Shown here in pieces: positions 63,401 through 64,000 of a stretch of 64,000 nucleotides of DNA. Source of the DNA: Sphingomonas hylomeconis (GTDB lineage Bacteria; Pseudomonadota; Alphaproteobacteria; Sphingomonadales; Sphingomonadaceae); contig NZ_JANQBK010000005.1 of NCBI RefSeq assembly GCF_025370105.1, positions 234,022 through 298,021 on the forward strand, written 5' to 3'. The position numbers and the translations under genes are program-made. Below the pieces are notes generated by a model. The model searched no databases, was not told the origin of the DNA, and worked only from the letters and a program-made list of their open reading frames with translations. How positions within the stretch are numbered: the first letter of the stretch is position 1; each line of letters opens with the position of its first letter.

Positions 63401-63876
63401 AGAACGGCCGGCGCACGATGGCGCCCGAGGAAGCGTTCGTCGACGACGAGACCGCGCGCGAGGCGAAGAAGCTCGCCGAACGCGGCGTGCAGGTCTCGAT
63501 CGGCGCGCACGGCCAGCAATCCGGGCTGGGCTCGCATTGGGAGATGTGGTCGTTCGTACGCGGCGGCTATACCCCGCTGCAGGCACTGCGCGCCGCGACG
63601 ATCGTGCCGGCGACCTCGCTCGGCTATGCCGCCGATATCGGGTCGCTCGAAGTCGGCAAGCTGGCCGATCTCGTCGTGCTCGATGCCGATCCGACGGTCG
63701 ACATCCGCAACAGCGACAAGATCAACCGCGTTATGCTGGGCGGGCGGCTGTACGACCCGCTGACGCTGAACGAAGTCGCCACCGGCGATCACCGCCGCGC
63801 GCCATTGTGGTGGGAACAGGGCGGCAACGGCGCGGGCAGCCTGCCGGGCACGGACAGCGTCACCGGTGGGGACTGA
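60472..63876 (+). CDS. Secreted beta-propeller amidohydrolase (1134 aa)
   Basis: The 1134-residue exported protein has a signal peptide (VIASMMVLTPGWAQ) and a P-rich linker. A TolB/WD40-like propeller follows (about 80-680) with repeats such as QPRFSPDGTRIAFVSDRGG and WASLSPDGRTVLFE. The C-terminal half is a metal-dependent amidohydrolase (about 700-1115) with MPGMVDAHAHG, TLEHNLPAET and IGAHGQQSGLGSHWEM. Relatives act as periplasmic peptidases or imidazolonepropionase-like hydrolases. GGGGA lies before ATG 60472. It is followed by a very strong hairpin. Confidence 0.88.
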   Translation: MRNTVTAVIASMMVLTPGWAQTAPPVQTQVPPTQAPENEVINPDQPAPKPVSPPAPAAAPVAARPADAKPPKWDVNAPPGMVTRQVPIAVSEGTWMNVDVSRDGRTLAFDLLGDIYTMPIAGGTPRRIAEGLAYEQQPRFSPDGTRIAFVSDRGGGDNIWIMNLDGSDKRQLTKEDFRLLNQPSWSPDGRFIVAKKHFTTGRSLGTGEVWLYHVSGGGGVQLVKRASEELQKELGEPIYAPDGKSVYYTRNVTPGPIFEYAQDSYGDLFNIERYDMISGEVSTAVSGVGGSVRPTPSPDGKKIAFVRREAGRSKLYVKDLAAGTERKIYDALDRDVQETWAVTGVYPNMAWTPDNDSIVIWAGGKIRRVAADGSGAREIPFSVNDTRVVIDAVHPQIPVAPATFATKMPRWASLSPDGRTVLFETLGKLWLKPVAGGAPRRLTRGTESDFELWPSWSRDGRSIVFVGWSDAGLGQIRTVAATGGTPRAVTANAGHYSVPRFAPDGRTIVYQSNQGGPLTAARGSENPGIYRIAATGGAPTRIARDGSTPQFGADGGRVFFLGRDKGKRQLVSTDLNGQAKRVHATGELVNDFQVSSDGRNLAFRQNYEAFVMPLMPGTQDVAVDIKKGALPVTRVSSQGASFIGWSQNGTRLNWSLGPTFYTVETDALFKQAPALDDEDKVAKFVPPATGLSLSMDITADRPTRTVALTGARLVTMAGQNGGIVDDGVIVIRGDRIAAIGPRAAVAIPAGATIVDLAGKTIMPGMVDAHAHGAQAEDDLIPQQNWSAMLNLAMGTTTIHDPSSSASEIFVAAELQRAGKIIAPRIFSTGEVIYGAKSPDVYAEIDTYEDALADVRRLKAQGAYSVKNYNQPRREQRQMVVAAAQAENMEVVPEGGSLYSLDISLIQDGNATLEHNLPAETFYADVLSMWSQTKTNYTPTLVVAYGGLAGDPYWRQHMDVWKHPIVSRYEPPAMLLAQNGRRTMAPEEAFVDDETAREAKKLAERGVQVSIGAHGQQSGLGSHWEMWSFVRGGYTPLQALRAATIVPATSLGYAADIGSLEVGKLADLVVLDADPTVDIRNSDKINRVMLGGRLYDPLTLNEVATGDHRRAPLWWEQGGNGAGSLPGTDSVTGGD

Positions 63877-63883
63877 CCGGCCG

Positions 63884-63915
63884 CGTGCCGCGCCGGCCGA
63901 TGCCGGCGCGGCACG
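63884..63915. terminator. Bidirectional hairpin before the PiT gene
   Basis: CGTGCCGCGCCGGC pairs perfectly with GCCGGCGCGGCACG over a CGAT loop, the longest stem in the window. It lies between two convergent genes. No T tract. Confidence 0.75.
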
Positions 63916-63924
63916 GCGCGGGTG

Positions 63925-64000
63925 CTAGAAGAGGGTCGTCATGCCGTAAAACAGCGCGCCGACCGCGGCGGAGGCGGGGATCGTGATCAGCCACGCAACC
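63925..64000 (-). CDS. C-terminal end of an inorganic phosphate transporter (PiT), cut by the window edge
   Basis: Only the last 24 residues are present: VAWLITIPASAAVGALFYGM and TTLF before the stop. W-x-I-T-x-P-A-S-A-x-x-G is the hallmark C-terminal membrane segment of PiT family phosphate permeases. Most of the gene lies beyond the window, so the subfamily is uncertain. Confidence 0.65.
   Translation of the reverse strand, partial: VAWLITIPASAAVGALFYGMTTLF

Noticed and set aside
1..64000. tRNA genes, insertion sequences, prophage or CRISPR arrays
   Set aside because: No transposase, integrase, cas-like protein, spaced direct repeats or cloverleaf-like sequence was found by reading the window; a tRNAscan or repeat search would be needed to be sure.

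Overview
The window is GC-rich (about two thirds G+C by eye) and densely coded, with no gene-free stretch over 300 bases. Three TonB-dependent receptors, an FixL/FixJ pair, a CydX-containing bd oxidase locus, an OmpW porin and ATGA/GTGA stop-start coupling point to an alphaproteobacterium, most likely a sphingomonad (Sphingomonas-like). This is inference from gene content and protein style, not from a marker gene. I see no rRNA, tRNA, CRISPR array or insertion sequence, and the layout looks chromosomal.

Region 1 (1-25.2 kb) is an oxygen-limitation and redox-stress block. cydDC diverges from cydABX. Then come a 37-residue membrane protein, an Fe-S Fnr regulator, a hemerythrin-like protein coupled to ompW, and hemN. 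Three Fnr-type boxes lie in the two divergent promoter regions. Next are a three-BON protein, a sensorless histidine kinase, a K+-channel-like protein, a single-domain response regulator, a tandem universal stress protein, a zinc alcohol dehydrogenase, and an ADP-forming acyl-CoA synthetase/acetyltransferase. A GTGA-coupled trio follows (42-residue membrane protein, flavodoxin-fold reductase, L,D-transpeptidase). The block ends with haem-based fixLJ, an Acg-type nitroreductase, an unknown secreted protein, Hsp20 and a TauE/SafE permease. A CCGTA word recurs in most of the promoters here.

Region 2 (25.4-37.1 kb) is a sugar utilisation locus, probably for alpha-linked galactose or N-acetylgalactosamine. 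It has a Tat-exported clan GH-D glycosidase, an EamA transporter, GatZ/KbaZ, AgaS, a BadF-type sugar kinase, a secreted amidohydrolase, a DeoR/AgaR repressor and a large TonB receptor. AgaR-like T-rich operators sit in the promoters.

Region 3 (37.2-49 kb) holds rsgA and then a compact chemosensory operon: a soluble receptor with two signalling tips, a triple-CheW protein, cheB, cheR, cheA, a STAS-like protein, a CheY-like regulator, cheC and a PAS hybrid kinase. No flagellar genes are seen.

Region 4 (49-58.3 kb) reads mostly leftward. It holds a vitamin/iron TonB receptor, the DUF485-ActP acetate permease pair, and an iron operon (siderophore receptor, DUF3649, PepSY protein, DUF3325, DUF4198) with a Fur-like box. 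Region 5 (58.4-64 kb) has exonuclease III, a Nudix hydrolase, a DUF72 protein, a 1134-residue secreted propeller-amidohydrolase, and the C-terminal end of a PiT phosphate transporter. Both window edges cut a gene (cydC on the left, pit on the right).
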